From contig JAIXMF010000003.1 in the NCBI GenBank assembly GCA_025201365.1, forward strand, positions 310,001-374,000: a stretch of 64,000 nt of DNA, given 5' to 3'. Below the pieces are notes generated by a model. That model had not been told where the DNA came from. It worked only from the letters and a program-made list of their open reading frames with translations, and did no database searches. Within the stretch, counting starts at the first letter, position 1, and the number at the start of each line of letters is the position of its first letter. The stretch is from Syncephalis plumigaleata (Eukaryota; Zoopagomycota; Zoopagomycetes; Zoopagales; Piptocephalidaceae). This document shows, piece by piece, positions 27,430 to 39,504 of this stretch. The position numbers and the translations under genes were made by a program.

Positions 27430-28229
27430 TTATATTTGTATTTCTGAAAACTGCTGTTCCTGAGGTGAATCATGTGCTTGCTGATTTGTGCCAACATAAC
27501 TTGTATTGACATCATCCGCGGCATCTGCGCCATAAATATCCCAAGCATGTTGTTGTCGTAAATACGCCCAGCGTAGTGCTATGCCGAATACTATACCTAA
27601 TAGCGCTAGACAAAGTTGCCAGGAAGTTGTGCGATTAGCCAGCCAAGTGCACTATCGCCATGTCCATTACTGAAAGTGACAGCGGCTGCATAACCAAATG
27701 GTGCGGCATTAGCGGTGATATACCACTTTAACGTATCGGGCGTGTCCATCAACTCGATAACCATATGGGATAATGGTGATTTACCGGTGAATGGCGTATT
27801 CAATCGTCCATAGTTGACGGCACCGCTCAATGCTAAAAGTAGAAAGAACGAGTAGCCAACATGTACCAGACAAAAGATGGCATACTATCAGAAATGATAT
27901 ACGTATATCCTATTAGAAATAGCGCAATGATAATAGTACTAATGACTTACCCCGAGTAGACCGATGCGTGATCGTTTCACAGCTGCTAATACACCTAATG
28001 CCAATAGACTAGCATAGATAAACCCTATGAAAAGGGGCAATACTGGCAAGTCAACGAAAACAAATATATAATCGAATGCAGCCAATATAACGAATGTCAA
28101 CTGAAATAACAGTAAATAAATAAATAGACGATGATGATGCAATGTTGTTTCATTTCTACTTACCAGTTGCGTACATTGTGATAAACAGAACAGTGTTAGT
28201 AATCCTTTTACTAAATTATTAGATCGCAT
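27430..28229 (-). CDS. Four-helix membrane protein, unknown function
   Basis: Three exons (28164-28229, 27951-28100, 27430-27884) join in phase 0: MRSNNLVKGLLTLFCLSQC, then LTFVILAAFDYIFVFVDLP and FIGFIYASLLALGVLAAVKR, YAIFCLVHVGYSFFLLLALS, a loop with NYGRLNTPFTGKSP, and LCLALLGIVFGIALRWAY with a polar tail ending EQQFSEIQI. That gives four or five membrane helices in about 223 residues. One base is missing near 27618 (QLPGN to LCLAL). A Gln/His/Ser-rich frame immediately upstream (28235-28440) could be an N-terminal cytosolic extension if another one-base break near 28230 is allowed. I do not recognise the family. Tail-to-tail with the BRCT gene, stops 33 bp apart. Confidence 0.65.
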
Positions 28230-28459
28230 GACATGTGGGCTCCCGTCATTTCATCCGAGAATTGTAAGGTAGCCGATCCATGTCGCTTCCCTCGTGACGC
28301 AGTATTATCATTACAATGCTGTTGTTGGCTATGCTGTTGTTGTTGTTGAGATGATGCTGATGGCGAGTGGCTAGTGTCCTGACACATATCATGATGACTG
28401 CACCTATCCTTAAAGAAGGATGCAGAATTATTCCAAGAATGACCATCGTATCTCTTAAC

Positions 28460-29035
28460 TAGTTAGCAATGTCACACAATAGATACGAATTGCCACCGAT
28501 ATAGATCAATGACTATGATATTGTATATGTATAGATGAGTAGAATGCTACCAGATGAATAGCGACAACAATAGAGTCAACAGAACAATAATCGATGGCAA
28601 CTATAGGAAAACCTAGGTATATCTAATTATTTTTGTAAATAAAAAGGTAAATGTACTGCACCCTGTTAATAACATGGAATTATTCAATATACCTAAAGAA
28701 GGGGCGTGTATGTGATATATGAGTAAAAGGAGAACATACTGACTGGTAATGAAGGACAATATTGTGTAATTGTTTCTCTCCTTGTTGTTGTTATTGTTCA
28801 TTATAAATCGCGATATTGATAATGAGCCTTGTACTAGAATGTTGTAACACGTACTCTCTCTCTCTCTCTCTCTCTGTTTATTGATAATGCATTCAACCTA
28901 TGTTTAAACAACAACAACAACATGTCATTCTCAAAATTGTAGTAGTAATAATGACAGGTGTATTAACCGTTATAACGATACTGGCAATCATATAAAAAGA
29001 GATGGCATTAATAAATAGAGAATATTACATATACA
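28460..29035. other. Intergenic, no gene recognised
   Basis: AT-rich spacer containing a CT microsatellite at about 28853-28875 and a short CAA run near 28912. Minus-strand frame 28613-28801 has no motif. Confidence 0.5.
28853..28875 (+). repeat. CT microsatellite
   Basis: About eleven CT dinucleotides upstream of the four-helix membrane-protein gene. Confidence 0.8.
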
Positions 29036-29040
29036 TCGTA

Positions 29041-30938
29041 TCATTTAGTATAACTTACTTGCAAGTCTTGTACCAAATCTGTAAGCTAATTATTCAATAA
29101 TGTAATAATAATGAAGTATTAGTAATTTTTTGTTATACCACACGGATGATCACGCACCTTGGATGATCCTGATTGTACTACAGTTTTTAATGCATCATAA
29201 TCGGCACCGGCCTGATCCATGAAACGTCGTGCAAACTCTTTGGCCGAGTCGACATTAATTTACCCACTAGATTGGTTAAGTAACAATTAGTCTTTCTATT
29301 TATAATGAATCCATTATTGATGACGAGGTAGGTACACTTACATTCAGGTGAATTGGGCACTTCCTTCTCTCGACCAAACCATTGATCGCTACTAATTGCT
29401 GAGGCACTGGAGAATTCGCGCACTTTAGTACGTGCATCCTCTTGTTGTTGAGAATCATAGCTGCCTCGATTGAAGAATTCATCGGATGAAATGCCTTTCT
29501 GACCGGCGAATCGACTCTGTGCTTCTGAGGCTAATCACAAGCACAATAATAAAAAGTCGTATCAATTAGATCATCATCATGCTAGCAATCATCATATACT
29601 TACATTGACTTGAACTATCCTGATAACTACGTGTTTGTCTATGATCAATTATCGTCATTAGTTTACAATGCAGTCATGTATGCTGATGAGTAACTCACGA
29701 TGCTTTAGCCGCATCAGCACGTGCCGCATTCAAGGCTAGCTTGCCAAATCCCATACCGAGTCGATCCAACTCTTGAGCACTAGCTTCGATTACGGGTGCT
29801 TTCGGTGTCGCCTTACTATAGGAAGAAGAGGCAGAGGCAGTCGATGATCTACTGATGGATGTCGTGGTATTCTTCACCGTTGTAATACGTGCTACTCGTT
29901 CACGCTCCTGTTCCTCGGCACGTTTCTGCTCTTCGGCGAGTAGTTCCGCTTGTTTACGAGCTGCTTCCTCGGCTTCTCGTTTCGCTTTCGCTTCAGCTTC
30001 GGCGAAATTAACGGTAGTAACGGTCTTCTTCGCACCGAGTTTACTGCCTAAACCTGGCTTACGACCCACTGCGGTTTTCGGTCGTAGTGTGGATACACGC
30101 GCGGTACCAGTTGAGGTCAGATTGGTGGCACCACTCGATAATCCGCTAGATGATGATGATGATGATGCGACACCAGTCTTGGCGCTGGATTTCTCAAATT
30201 CCGCAAAGAAATCATCTTTAGGCGAGGTAGGTTCAGTGGTCGGTGCATCCTCCAATACCACTGTATCCGGGAATCTAATATATACATGAGCATATGAATT
30301 AGCATCTATCTATCTATCTATTATCTATCTATTGCCATTAGTGATACCTACAATGCTTCATCTTCTTTGCATAGCTTGGCCAATTTATCCTTATAAGTGG
30401 TGGCAGCACGACCAGTGTATCGTTGTTTACTATCGTCCTTTAGTCCGTTATACTGACGGAAATGTTCGAGAGCACGTCCATTACCGCCCATCTTCATAAC
30501 ACGTAACTGATCCCACGACCATGAATCTAGCTGGGTGGAACTATCGAATTGACACCAGTTATACGACAATAAACATGGCTATAGCGTTAGTGCAACCCAT
30601 CTTACTAGGAGTAATAGTGGCGTGATTACTTACCGTACAAACGTAATATGGACACCAAGATTTCTATGGACAGCCGAGCAGTCAAGACAAAGATAGATGC
30701 CGAATGTTACGCTGGACCAAGTGGGATTCTTTGCGTTACAGTCGAAACAAATCTAATAGTACGAGTGGATTGCGCGCATACATACATACACGTTCATCCG
30801 TTATTTAGTAAGGGTCATCTTTTACTTTCTCTCTCTCCTTCTACTACAATAGCTGACTAATCTTTACCTTTTTTCGCGTTTCGATTGAAGACGCTTAAAG
30901 AATTCAGTAATTTCTGCTTTAGTAGGTGCTTCTGCCAT
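29041..30938 (-). CDS. GLO3: ArfGAP of the Glo3/ArfGAP2-3 type
   Basis: GTPase-activating protein for Arf1 in COPI transport. [20 protein letters not shown] starts at 30938. The zinc finger reads [17 protein letters not shown] then IYLCLDC, giving C-x2-C-x16-C-x2-C, followed by [18 protein letters not shown], with the GAP arginine and [20 protein letters not shown]. After [11 protein letters not shown] comes a Ser-rich linker and a long Glu/Ala/Lys helix. The Glo3 motif appears twice, as GISSDEFF and as [11 protein letters not shown], which separates this family from Gcs1. The C-terminal amphipathic region has [16 protein letters not shown] and LTDLVQDLQ. Short introns separate exons (for example between FVR and STQ, and after CKEDEAL). 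No frame break is needed. The final exon may read VSYTK to a TGA at 29041. Confidence 0.88.
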
Positions 30939-30944
30939 AGTCAC

Positions 30945-31640
30945 AAGTAATCAGTGTTGCCGATGACTGCTGTAATAACAATAGTAACGTTTATCAAGAA
31001 GAAAGATTCAACGAGTATAGCAAACGATGAATAAAGTGGACCAAGGTAAAAGGCGTGCGTGTGTGTAATGGTGGTGGTTGCTGCCAATCAAGGAAATGAG
31101 TAATTTTGAGACTGTGTCCATCTCATATCGGAGTTGGCATCAGTTAAAAGTGATTGACGACGACGACGATGATGATGTGCTAGTAAATCACTCATTTGCA
31201 TTTGCATTTGTATATACTGGACGAGTGGTTCTATACTTGTACCATCGTATATGAATACGAATATGTCAGTGGTATGACAATAATGAATAATAATCATGGA
31301 ATTACAATGAGTGTAACATAACTACTGGATGGTAATAGTTGGATGATATTATCACTATCAACATCATGTTAATAAAGCAATCTTATATTATTATATAAAT
31401 GTATTAGCGTAACAAGCATTCATTGTATGTTACTAACAAGTGTGAGAAATTGATTACTCATCCATCTCTATTAAGGTAGTCGTACTATTCGCTAGGAAGT
31501 ATAAATTGATTAGCAGTCCGCATCACATCTTGATCTGTACGATTTCTAGCCTCTGCTCTCTTCTTTCACATTACCCATTAGTTGCGTATTAACAACATTC
31601 GTGTATCTTTCTTTCTTTTTCCTCTCGCTTACCTCGTTCA
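30945..31640. other. Divergent intergenic spacer (ArfGAP / aminotransferase)
   Basis: No gene recognised. Contains a direct TTTGCATTTGCATTTG repeat near 31194-31210 and a GTTGGATGATATTATC-type AT-rich stretch. It likely holds both promoters. Confidence 0.5.
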
Positions 31641-31642
31641 AT

Positions 31643-33250
31643 ATGACAATCAACAGTGTCACTACTAATGCTAGTCAGCAAGCATCGTCGTCTACGATAT
31701 CCGATGGCATTGATGGTGCCAGCCATTTACCATTGCCAAGGATTTAGTGCTACTACTCTACTAATGCACGTAAACTTGGTCCTAGTCCGTTAAAGAGTTT
31801 GACGAAATACATGATGCTGCCCGGTTTAATCTCGCTAGGTGCCGGTCTACCACATCCAGAGACATTTCCATTCGCGCAATTATCCGTATCGATGAAGGAG
31901 CAGGACGTCACTGGTGAATCGACGACATCGACGAAGCCTGCCACTGTAACGGTGGAGGCATCCAACGAGCCCAGTGACTTTGCGAGTGACAAGTTGCCCA
32001 CCCTTAATACAGCCTTACAATACGGCATTGGACGTGGTCTCGCTTCGATGCGTAAATTCTTCACCGAGGAAACTCGTCGTTTACACTTGCCACGCTACGC
32101 CAACTGGGATGTAGTGGCAACGGGTGGCAATACCGATGGCTTCTCCAAGGTAGTATCCCTTTTCTGTAACGCTGGTGACACCCTACTCGTCGAGGAATGG
32201 TGTTATCCCGCTGTACTAGAAACCATTCAGCATATCAACGTGTCCTGTTGCCCTGTTAGTATGGATGAATACGGTATGATACCGGAATCACTAAAGGAAA
32301 CGGTAACTTCATGGAAGGGTGACACACCATTACGCGTGGTTTATCTGGTAGGTGAACAAAAGAAAAAGAGACATACACCAATGCTGCATCCTATCGAGTA
32401 CTAATCAATAACTCACCTATATCATCTATCATATACACTGCTATGATGGCGATGTTCACACTTTTATCAATAGGTACCAACTGGTCAGAATCCCACTGGT
32501 AGTTGTATGTCGATAGAACGACGACGTGCCATTTATGCTGTTGCTCAAGAACTTGATCTAATTATCATTGAAGATGATCCGTATTATCACTTGCAATATC
32601 ATGTTGAATCAGACGATACATCATCGCTTCTCCCTTCACTGCTATCCATGGACACGGACGGTAGAGTAATTCGACTAGAGTCATTCTCGAAGATTCTTGC
32701 TCCTGGTTCACGTCTAGGCTGGCTAGTAGCACCAAAACCTATCACTGATCTCGTGCAATTCCACAATGAGATATCCATTCAACAGCCGTCAGGTTGGTCA
32801 CAAGCGATCACCACGCATTTACTACTGGATAGTTGGGGTCAGGCAGGCTGGCAGCGTCATTTGACGTCAATTCGCGAGAATTACCGTAAGAAACGCGATC
32901 ATATGCAACGGATATGCGAACGTGAACTACACGGTCTATGCGAGTGGAAGTCACCATCGAGTGGTATGTTCTTTTGGTTCAAGTTACTACTGCCGGAATC
33001 GGTTAAACAGCAGCCTGGTCATATGCAACAACTATTCGAACGTTGTATCGAGTATCGAGTATTGTTAGTGCCAGGTTGGCAGTTTATTGTCCTGCCCAAT
33101 AGTGAACATATGACACAGACTGAGAAGGCTGATTACGCGCCTTATCTACGCGCTGGTTTCTCCTATGAAACGGCGGATAAAGTGGAAGAGGCGGTGGTTC
33201 GTTTCGCCAAGGCACTTCGATCATTTGGTTGCGGTACCGACTCTAATTAA
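31643..33250 (+). CDS. Aminotransferase, 2-aminoadipate/aromatic (Aro8/AADAT) type
   Basis: PLP enzyme of fold type I. In fungi this family makes 2-aminoadipate for lysine and also handles aromatic amino acids. Seen: STNARKLGPSPLKSLTKYM, MLPGLISLGAGLPHPETFPF, LQYGIGRGLASMRKFF, VVATGGNTDGFSKVVS, VPTGQNPTG, LDLIIIEDDPYYHLQY, the PLP lysine in ESFSKILAPGSRLGW, WKSPSSGMFFWFKL and YLRAGFSYE. Intron 32348-32473 splits VVYL from VPTGQNPTG. Near 31740-31760 an in-frame TAG follows LPLPRI. The family expects about LPKDFSAYYSTNARK, and adding back one base in each of three short runs restores it, so the stop is probably not real. Length about 490 aa. AATAAA at 33283. Confidence 0.9.
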
Positions 33251-33282
33251 TGATGTAAACACTTGTTAAAACGATTGAAATC

Positions 33283-33288
33283 AATAAA
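33283..33288 (+). terminator. Poly(A) signal AATAAA of the aminotransferase
   Basis: Lies 32 bases after the stop and 60 bases before the stop of the convergent Hsp90 gene. Confidence 0.5.
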
Positions 33289-33348
33289 TCGAATTGATGA
33301 TTATAGTAAACTTTATTAATATAGAATGTTAATGTAGCACTAGGTTAA

Positions 33349-36300
33349 CTAGAGCTCATCGTGTTCATTATCATTATCTGCGGCTTCTTCTTGCTCCTCC
33401 TCTTCATCGTTGCTTCGTCTGCTTCTTCTTTGTTTCTTCATCATCTGCTTCCTCGTCTTCATCCTCATCTTCATCTTCATCTTCATCATCCTCGCTCTTC
33501 TTCTTCTTCTTGCTATCCTTGGTTGTATCTTCCGTCTTCTCCTTTTCCGGTACTGGTTTAACAAATTCAGGATCAATCTCTGCTTGTGCATTAAGATCGA
33601 CATCCAAGGCACGTCGCATCACATCTTCAACTCGCGAGGCAAATGCACTACGATCGGCGATCTCGTAGTCGGAGCGTAACTGTGTCGTTTCGAATAATAA
33701 AAAGGCGAGCTCTTGCTTGGGCGTGGCGACAAAATCATCTCCACTGTAGAAACGCTTCGGTGCCTTCTTCTCGCCATCGCTGTCCTTCTCCTTCTTGGCG
33801 TCCTTGTTATCATCCTTCTTGTCCTCCTTCTCCTTCTTTATGATTTCTGCCGATTCGGGTGTCACCTTAATCTGAGCTGCCATGGCACGAATCAACGGAT
33901 GCTGCGTATTAATCTCGAGGATTTTCCTAAATCCAACGTCGAGCTGATAGGCGGAACGTTCATTGCCCTGCGATAATGCTTGTGCACGCATAACACGCTC
34001 CAAGTTGCCGTGTAGACCGCCATCCTGCGCTACTAGGGCACATGCCGATTTGGTTAGACGATTGGAGATGGTCACTTGGATAACGTGCTCCTCGAGTACT
34101 TCGCGTAACCAATCGGTGAGCGGTTTAAATTCTTCGTACTCGCGTTCGCGTGTCTTTTGTGCCACGGCCGCACGTATAGCCGATGCTTGCGGATCCAGGT
34201 TCTCATCCTCTTCGTCATCGAACACCAATCCAGCCTTGGCCACATTAGTGAATCGTTTGCCATTATAATCGGGAATATTGCCTAGAACATATCTAGAACA
34301 ATAAACAGTTAATAACAATTACTACTACTACTACTACTACTATAATGACTACTTACTCGTCGAGTGCTTCATCCATAAACAGCACCTCGTAGTTCTTGGC
34401 GGCAAGTCGTTCGAGGAATGGTGATCGTGTCATTTCAGATAGTGAAATACCAGAGATGTAATAGATACGTTTCTGTCCCTTCTTCATACGTGAAATATAG
34501 TCGTCCAACGAGACGGAACGTTTCTTACGCTGCTCCGCTTCCTGTTCGCGTACACCCTTGTCTTTGGTGCGTGCGAATTTAACATCCTTAAGCGAGTAGG
34601 TGGAGTGGTAGCGTATAAGACGAAGAATCTTCTTACGATTGGTGGTGTCTTCAATGGCGCCTAGTTTCAAATTGGATCCATACTCTTGTAGGAAGGTGTT
34701 AAATGCTTTCGGATCATCCTCGGCCAGCTTTGTAATCATGGCGAGCGACTTTTGTACCAGCTTCTTGCTAATATGACGTAGCGCTCGTGTCTTCTGTAGT
34801 GTTTCACGCGATACATTCAATGGCAGATCGTCCGCGTCGACCAGAGCACGAATAAACGTGAGGTAGCGCGGTAGTAGTTGACGCAACTCATCGGTGATAA
34901 AGATATGACGCACGTACAATTTGACACTGGTCGGTAGCGAGTCGTCGTCGTCGAGCTTGTTCAAATAGTTTGCTGGCGGTTTCTTCGGGATGAAAATCAA
35001 GGAGCGGAAGTCGACCGAGGCAGCATCCGCCTTGAAGTGAATATACGTCAACGGGTCATTATCGTCCTTGGTGAACGCTCGATAGAAGGCATTATACTCG
35101 GTGGCGTTGACTGAAGCGGGACTACGCGTCCAGATCGGTTTCTGCGTATTCATCAATTCAAGTGCTGGCACCTTACGCTCCTCGGTACGTGTCTTTTTCT
35201 CCTTCTTCTTATCCTCTACTACGGCATCTTCGTCCTCATCCTCATCGGTTTTTTCTGATTTGTCACTCTTCGCTCCGGCATCTTCATCTTCATCCTCTTC
35301 TACCTCGACTGTCTCGGTCTTGACGGTCTTCAAGTAGATAGGGAAGTTGACGAATTCCGAGTATTTACCGACAAGATCACGTACTCGCTTCTCGGATAGA
35401 TACTCGTCTACCATGTCGTCTTTAATGTACAAGGTGATCTCCGTACCACGACCAAGTGTATTGCCACGAGGATCTTCACTGATCGTGAAACCAGCGTCAT
35501 CGGCATTCGAGGTCCATAGCCATTGTCGCTCCTCGCTATTGTGTTTACTGGCCACTGTAACGCGATCGGCCACCAAGAATGCAGAGTAGAAACCAACACC
35601 GAATTGACCAATAAGCCCGGAGGCCGAAGCTGCATCGGCATCGGATACCTTTCCTTTCTTTCCTTTGCCTTTAGACGTTTGTTGACTGTTCACCTGCTCC
35701 AATGCATTGACGAATTCGGCCGTACCAGACTTGGCCAACGTACCGAGATTCTCGCGTAGCTCCTTGTGCGTCATACCAACACCGCTATCCGTGATGATGA
35801 TCTTGCGTGCATTGCGATCGGCCTGAATGACAATCTTCAGATCGGACTCCGTGTCCAGTACACTTCTATCGGTGAGCGACAATAGGCGAATCTTATCCAA
35901 GCATCGGACGCGTTAGAGATAAGTTCACGCAAGAAGATCTCCTTTGACTTGTAGACCGAGTTGATGATAAGCTTCATCATACGGCTCACTTCCGTTTGGA
36001 ACTCGTAGCGTTCGGCCGATTTATCATCTGAGACTGGCTCCGTCGTAGTAGTAGTAGTAGTAGTAGTAGTAGTACTGGTGGTGGCTGGAGTATCTGTCGT
36101 CGTTTTCTCTGCCTTCTTGTTCGCCCTTTTCTCTACCTTTTTAGTCGTCTTCTTCTTTGTATTTTTCTTCTCCTTCTTGGATGATGATTTGTCCTTGCCG
36201 GTGGCGGTATCCTTATTATCATCGCCATCATCCGTCGAGGTATCTGGCTTCCATGAGCTTTGCGTGTCCGGAACAACAGTATCGCTCGCCACCGAGGGTG

Positions 36301-36457
36301 TGTCACCGGCTTTAGAGGCGGGTGATTTCGAACCTGCCGCATCCACAAGTGTTCCTGTTGATGCCAGCAGCAGGACAACGGTCGCGACAACCGCAGTCAA
36401 CCCGTAGACCGTTAATAGCTTGCGTTTCGGCATAACGCGTGTACCACGATGTGTCAT
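33349..36457 (-). CDS. Endoplasmic-reticulum Hsp90 (GRP94/endoplasmin) with HDEL
   Basis: ER chaperone ATPase. [20 protein letters not shown] (second Met; first at 36457) gives a signal peptide, followed by a K/E/T-rich spacer. GHKL ATPase: [65 protein letters not shown]. After the acidic linker come the middle domain ([55 protein letters not shown]) and the C-terminal dimer domain. The protein ends NDNEHDEL, an ER-retrieval signal. One 64-bp intron (34293-34356, MDEALDE to YVLGNIPDY). One T is missing near 35897 (ASDA to LDKIRLL). Near 33400-33440 two more single-base losses seem to separate the ETKKK frame from the HDEL frame. Confidence 0.93.
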
Positions 36458-36459
36458 AC

Positions 36460-37080
36460 CGTCTTAATCAGCTGTAGTAATAGTAATAGTAAAGTGATAG
36501 TAAAGTGATAGATGGCTTAGCGAGACAAGAATGGTAAGAGTAAAATGTAAATACTCGAAATGAATATAACGAGATGAGTTGTATCGAGAATGCGCATATA
36601 ATGAAGGGAATAAAGTATTGTTTTGACTGATAGGATGCGGTTCATTCGTGTTATATATACAAGCACGTCTAGACCGAGCGATACCTTTATTTTGGGAATG
36701 CTTTGCTGGCATATTTCATCCATTACTATTGACATTGCCGCGTATGATTGGCTAGAATTTGCAAACCATTAATTTCATGGCTTTTTCTGATTGGCTTATA
36801 CGTAATCTGTGGCGCATTTCGCTGCTTGATTCACAGCAATAGAGTAGTTGAATCGGCGATTTTATCTACGGCATACGATGGTGCTAGTAATGATGATAAT
36901 GATGATGGTGATGCTAGTATGAATACACAACAATAACGTGACATGACGTGCAAGCATGATAGAGATGAATAAACATTGTTACATTGTTATACACAGTCAT
37001 TAGTATGTACACTCCTAGTGTCCAATCAGAATCGCTACTATATTATATACTATATACTTGTTAGAACAATGCGGCATTAT
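36460..37080. other. Spacer between the GRP94 start and the EXPERA gene 3' end
   Basis: Likely holds the GRP94 promoter. A plus-strand frame of 62 codons at 36748-36936 has one hydrophobic helix and an AATAAA at about 36966, but no recognisable family. I leave it unassigned. Confidence 0.4.
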
Positions 37081-37081
37081 C

Positions 37082-37726
37082 CTAGTCTTGATGTGAATGA
37101 TTCGTATCTCCTGTAGCTGAGGTGTTAACAGGCATTTCTTCTTTAAAGAAGGGCAGTATACGCCACACTAGTAGCAGTGGTCCCAGCAGGTAAGGCACGT
37201 AGAACGAATACAATAGTGCCTTGGATTGCACGGATATGGGTGTCCTACCGTGGATTAAGACAGCGGCATCGGCCGTGGTAGACGAATTGACCGTTGGCCA
37301 AGCGTACAATTCGGCAAGTATAGGAACGAGTGTTGTCGCGGTGTGTACACCAAATGCCAATAAAGGCACTCGCCAGCGCCGAAGGTTACGCACGCGGACA
37401 GGATAAGCGGTGGAAGCGTTGGCGGATGCTTGTTTGGTCCAAGGACAAAATATTTGTACCGCCAGCAACATGAGCGGTAGCTGGAAACATAACTCGCATA
37501 CAACCATGCCGCGAAACCAAACGAAATCAAACGCGCCGGCCGGTTGATCAGGTCGCATGAACGGATCCCCCGTAGTGTATGCGTACCATGCGCGTAACTC
37601 GCTTAGAAACGATGGGATCCAGCTGGGTGGCAACACAACTTGGGTGTCAATCAGTAGAGAGGCAGGAATATGACTGAGAAAGTACCCGAACAGTAGGTAG
37701 TCGGTAACTCGCCATGGTTTATCCAT
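37082..37726 (-). CDS. EXPERA-domain membrane protein (TMEM97/sigma-2 receptor-like)
   Basis: Four-helix ER membrane protein of the EXPERA family (sterol-related, EBP/TM6SF/TMEM97 fold). Start MDKPWRVTDYLLFGYFLSHI at 37726, chosen because the family begins with a short basic stretch before helix 1. Seen: LSHIPASLLIDTQ, DPFMRPDQP, WFRGMVVCELCFQLPLMLLA (E and F/Q-P positions typical), FGVHTATTLVPILAELY, and YSFYVPYLLGPLLLVWRILPF. About 214 residues in one exon without breaks. The tail ends NHSHQD and lacks an obvious dilysine signal. Confidence 0.82.
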   Translation of the reverse strand: MDKPWRVTDYLLFGYFLSHIPASLLIDTQVVLPPSWIPSFLSELRAWYAYTTGDPFMRPDQPAGAFDFVWFRGMVVCELCFQLPLMLLAVQIFCPWTKQASANASTAYPVRVRNLRRWRVPLLAFGVHTATTLVPILAELYAWPTVNSSTTADAAVLIHGRTPISVQSKALLYSFYVPYLLGPLLLVWRILPFFKEEMPVNTSATGDTNHSHQD

Positions 37727-37872
37727 TGCGTTGGGGAAGAATACGGGCGAGCGAACGAAGGAAGAGGAATGAGGAATGAGGAATGAAGAATGAGTATGGA
37801 GAAGGCAATGAAAGAGAAGATGCTGCCGCGTCAATGATGTGAACTAGAGAACAAAGGTTAGCTGAGCTATAG

Positions 37873-37930
37873 TTACACACACGCGCATACATACACACAT
37901 ACATACACATACATACACATACATACATAT
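37873..37930 (+). repeat. TACA/CA tandem repeat
   Basis: Alternating CACACA and TACATACA words upstream of the EXPERA gene, followed by the palindrome TATACATATGTATATA. Confidence 0.75.
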
Positions 37931-38378
37931 ATACAAGTATATACATATGTATATACGCGTGTACCCGTATATAACCCGTTAATTCAATTATAAGCAGTGC
38001 CACAGCAGTGGTACAATAGAGTACCATACAAGTAGCTTCTATCGTCATCATTGCTAATGACATGAGCGTAATACTCTACCCAACATTAGAACGTAATAAT
38101 GGAATTCTTTATGAACTGGCGTCTTCTTAAGATGTAATGCCTACTGCTCGTACGACATGAAACCTGTCATCTGACATTCCAGAAGGAGCATCATGTCACA
38201 ATTATGTCCACTCCAATTATCTCGTTCTTCTAATGAATTAGCCGACCGTACAGTCGTAGAGCGCATTATTTCTCAGTCAGTTTACTGATCAGCGCGTGTT
38301 CGCAGGTAGTCCAAGCACATGTTCTACACGTGTCACGTGAAATGACCTACTAGTTACCAGGCTAGTTGTTGTTTTTCC

Positions 38379-38410
38379 TTCTCTCTCTCTCTCGCTCTCT
38401 CTCACTCTGA
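38379..38410 (+). repeat. CT microsatellite, imperfect
   Basis: CT run interrupted by GCT and ACT, in the spacer before the phosphatases. Confidence 0.7.
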
Positions 38411-39504
38411 CTATAACTAGCAATAAATTGTTTCATTATAGTCTGGCGTCGAAACACACCACGCTAGTAACAAATTAATTAATACATGCTCCTTGGTAGC
38501 AATGCATAACAATAAGGTTACATGGATTATGCAATATAATCTAGCATTGTAGCGTGTCATTAAGACGAGATACGTGAGTTCCTGCATCGACTCTTATTAC
38601 CTTCACCATCATCATCCTTATTATCATCATCATCAACGTCGTCATTGTCATTCCAGAATTACGGTTATTCCTTTATTGTATGGGTGCATAGTGTTACATT
38701 GTACACAAGTAGAACATCCTCACTAGAAACATTGTCACAAGACAGGCCTTTCACCGTAGTGTAGATTAGATGATTGACGAACTTCTAGCGTCAACTGTTA
38801 TTCTTAGGAACACATACCGGTATTGGAAAAACGCGCTTCACCTCATTCACCTCAACCTACTCCACCAGTAGTTAAATAGACATTGATTCAAGCGGTTATC
38901 CGTCTGCCAGGAGTATCATACGCCACGCTAACGACCTTTATCGCGTCCCCGACGCAAATCCCCTTCCTAATCAAGCCATTTGTTTGTTGTCCAACATACT
39001 TTGACACGCTTTCTTTACGACAATCACATCCCATTTTACTCGTTGTTCGCCAGCTGTTTTAGGTAAACGCTGTACTTTCGCTCGGGTTACGCTTATTCCC
39101 GTATATCCACTGTTCTGCTTCTACGCGACAATCAAAAGCTCTAACGAGAAAAGAGAAATTTGTTATATATATCCTACGCTTACTCTTATTGTTCTCTTGA
39201 CACATACCCACGCCCATCTCTTACTTGCCATTTCATTATCTTGTTTTGTTTCGTCGTCGTCTTCTTCTCCCTCCTCCTTTGATAGTCTTCTCCGGTAGGC
39301 ACGACTTGTTTTCACGTACTTATACCACCATTCCATCTGCTTGCTCCTACTTCACGCAGGTCCTGAAGCCAATCTAGAGCAGTTTACCATTACACGATTA
39401 GTCGTTTTTTCCGTCCTTTCTTGTTATTACGATTTTAGTTCATCACTACCATTATTATTATCGTCATCATCATCACCATCATCATCATCATTATCATTAT
39501 CATC

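Larger units (their letters stand above)
37728..39500. other. Intergenic, no gene recognised
   Basis: Contains TACA/CA tandem repeats at about 37873-37930 and palindromic TATACATATGTATATA near 37939, a CT microsatellite at 38379-38410, and long CAT/TCA runs at 39460-39500. A minus-strand frame at 37719-38063 is only repeat translation. Confidence 0.5.

Noticed and set aside
35101-35337. Antisense Ser/Phe-rich frames over the GRP94 acidic linker
   Set aside because: Mirror of GAA/GAT-rich coding sequence.
36748-36936. 62-codon plus-strand frame with one helix and downstream AATAAA
   Set aside because: Overlaps the expected GRP94 promoter region; no family match and no intron or codon evidence.
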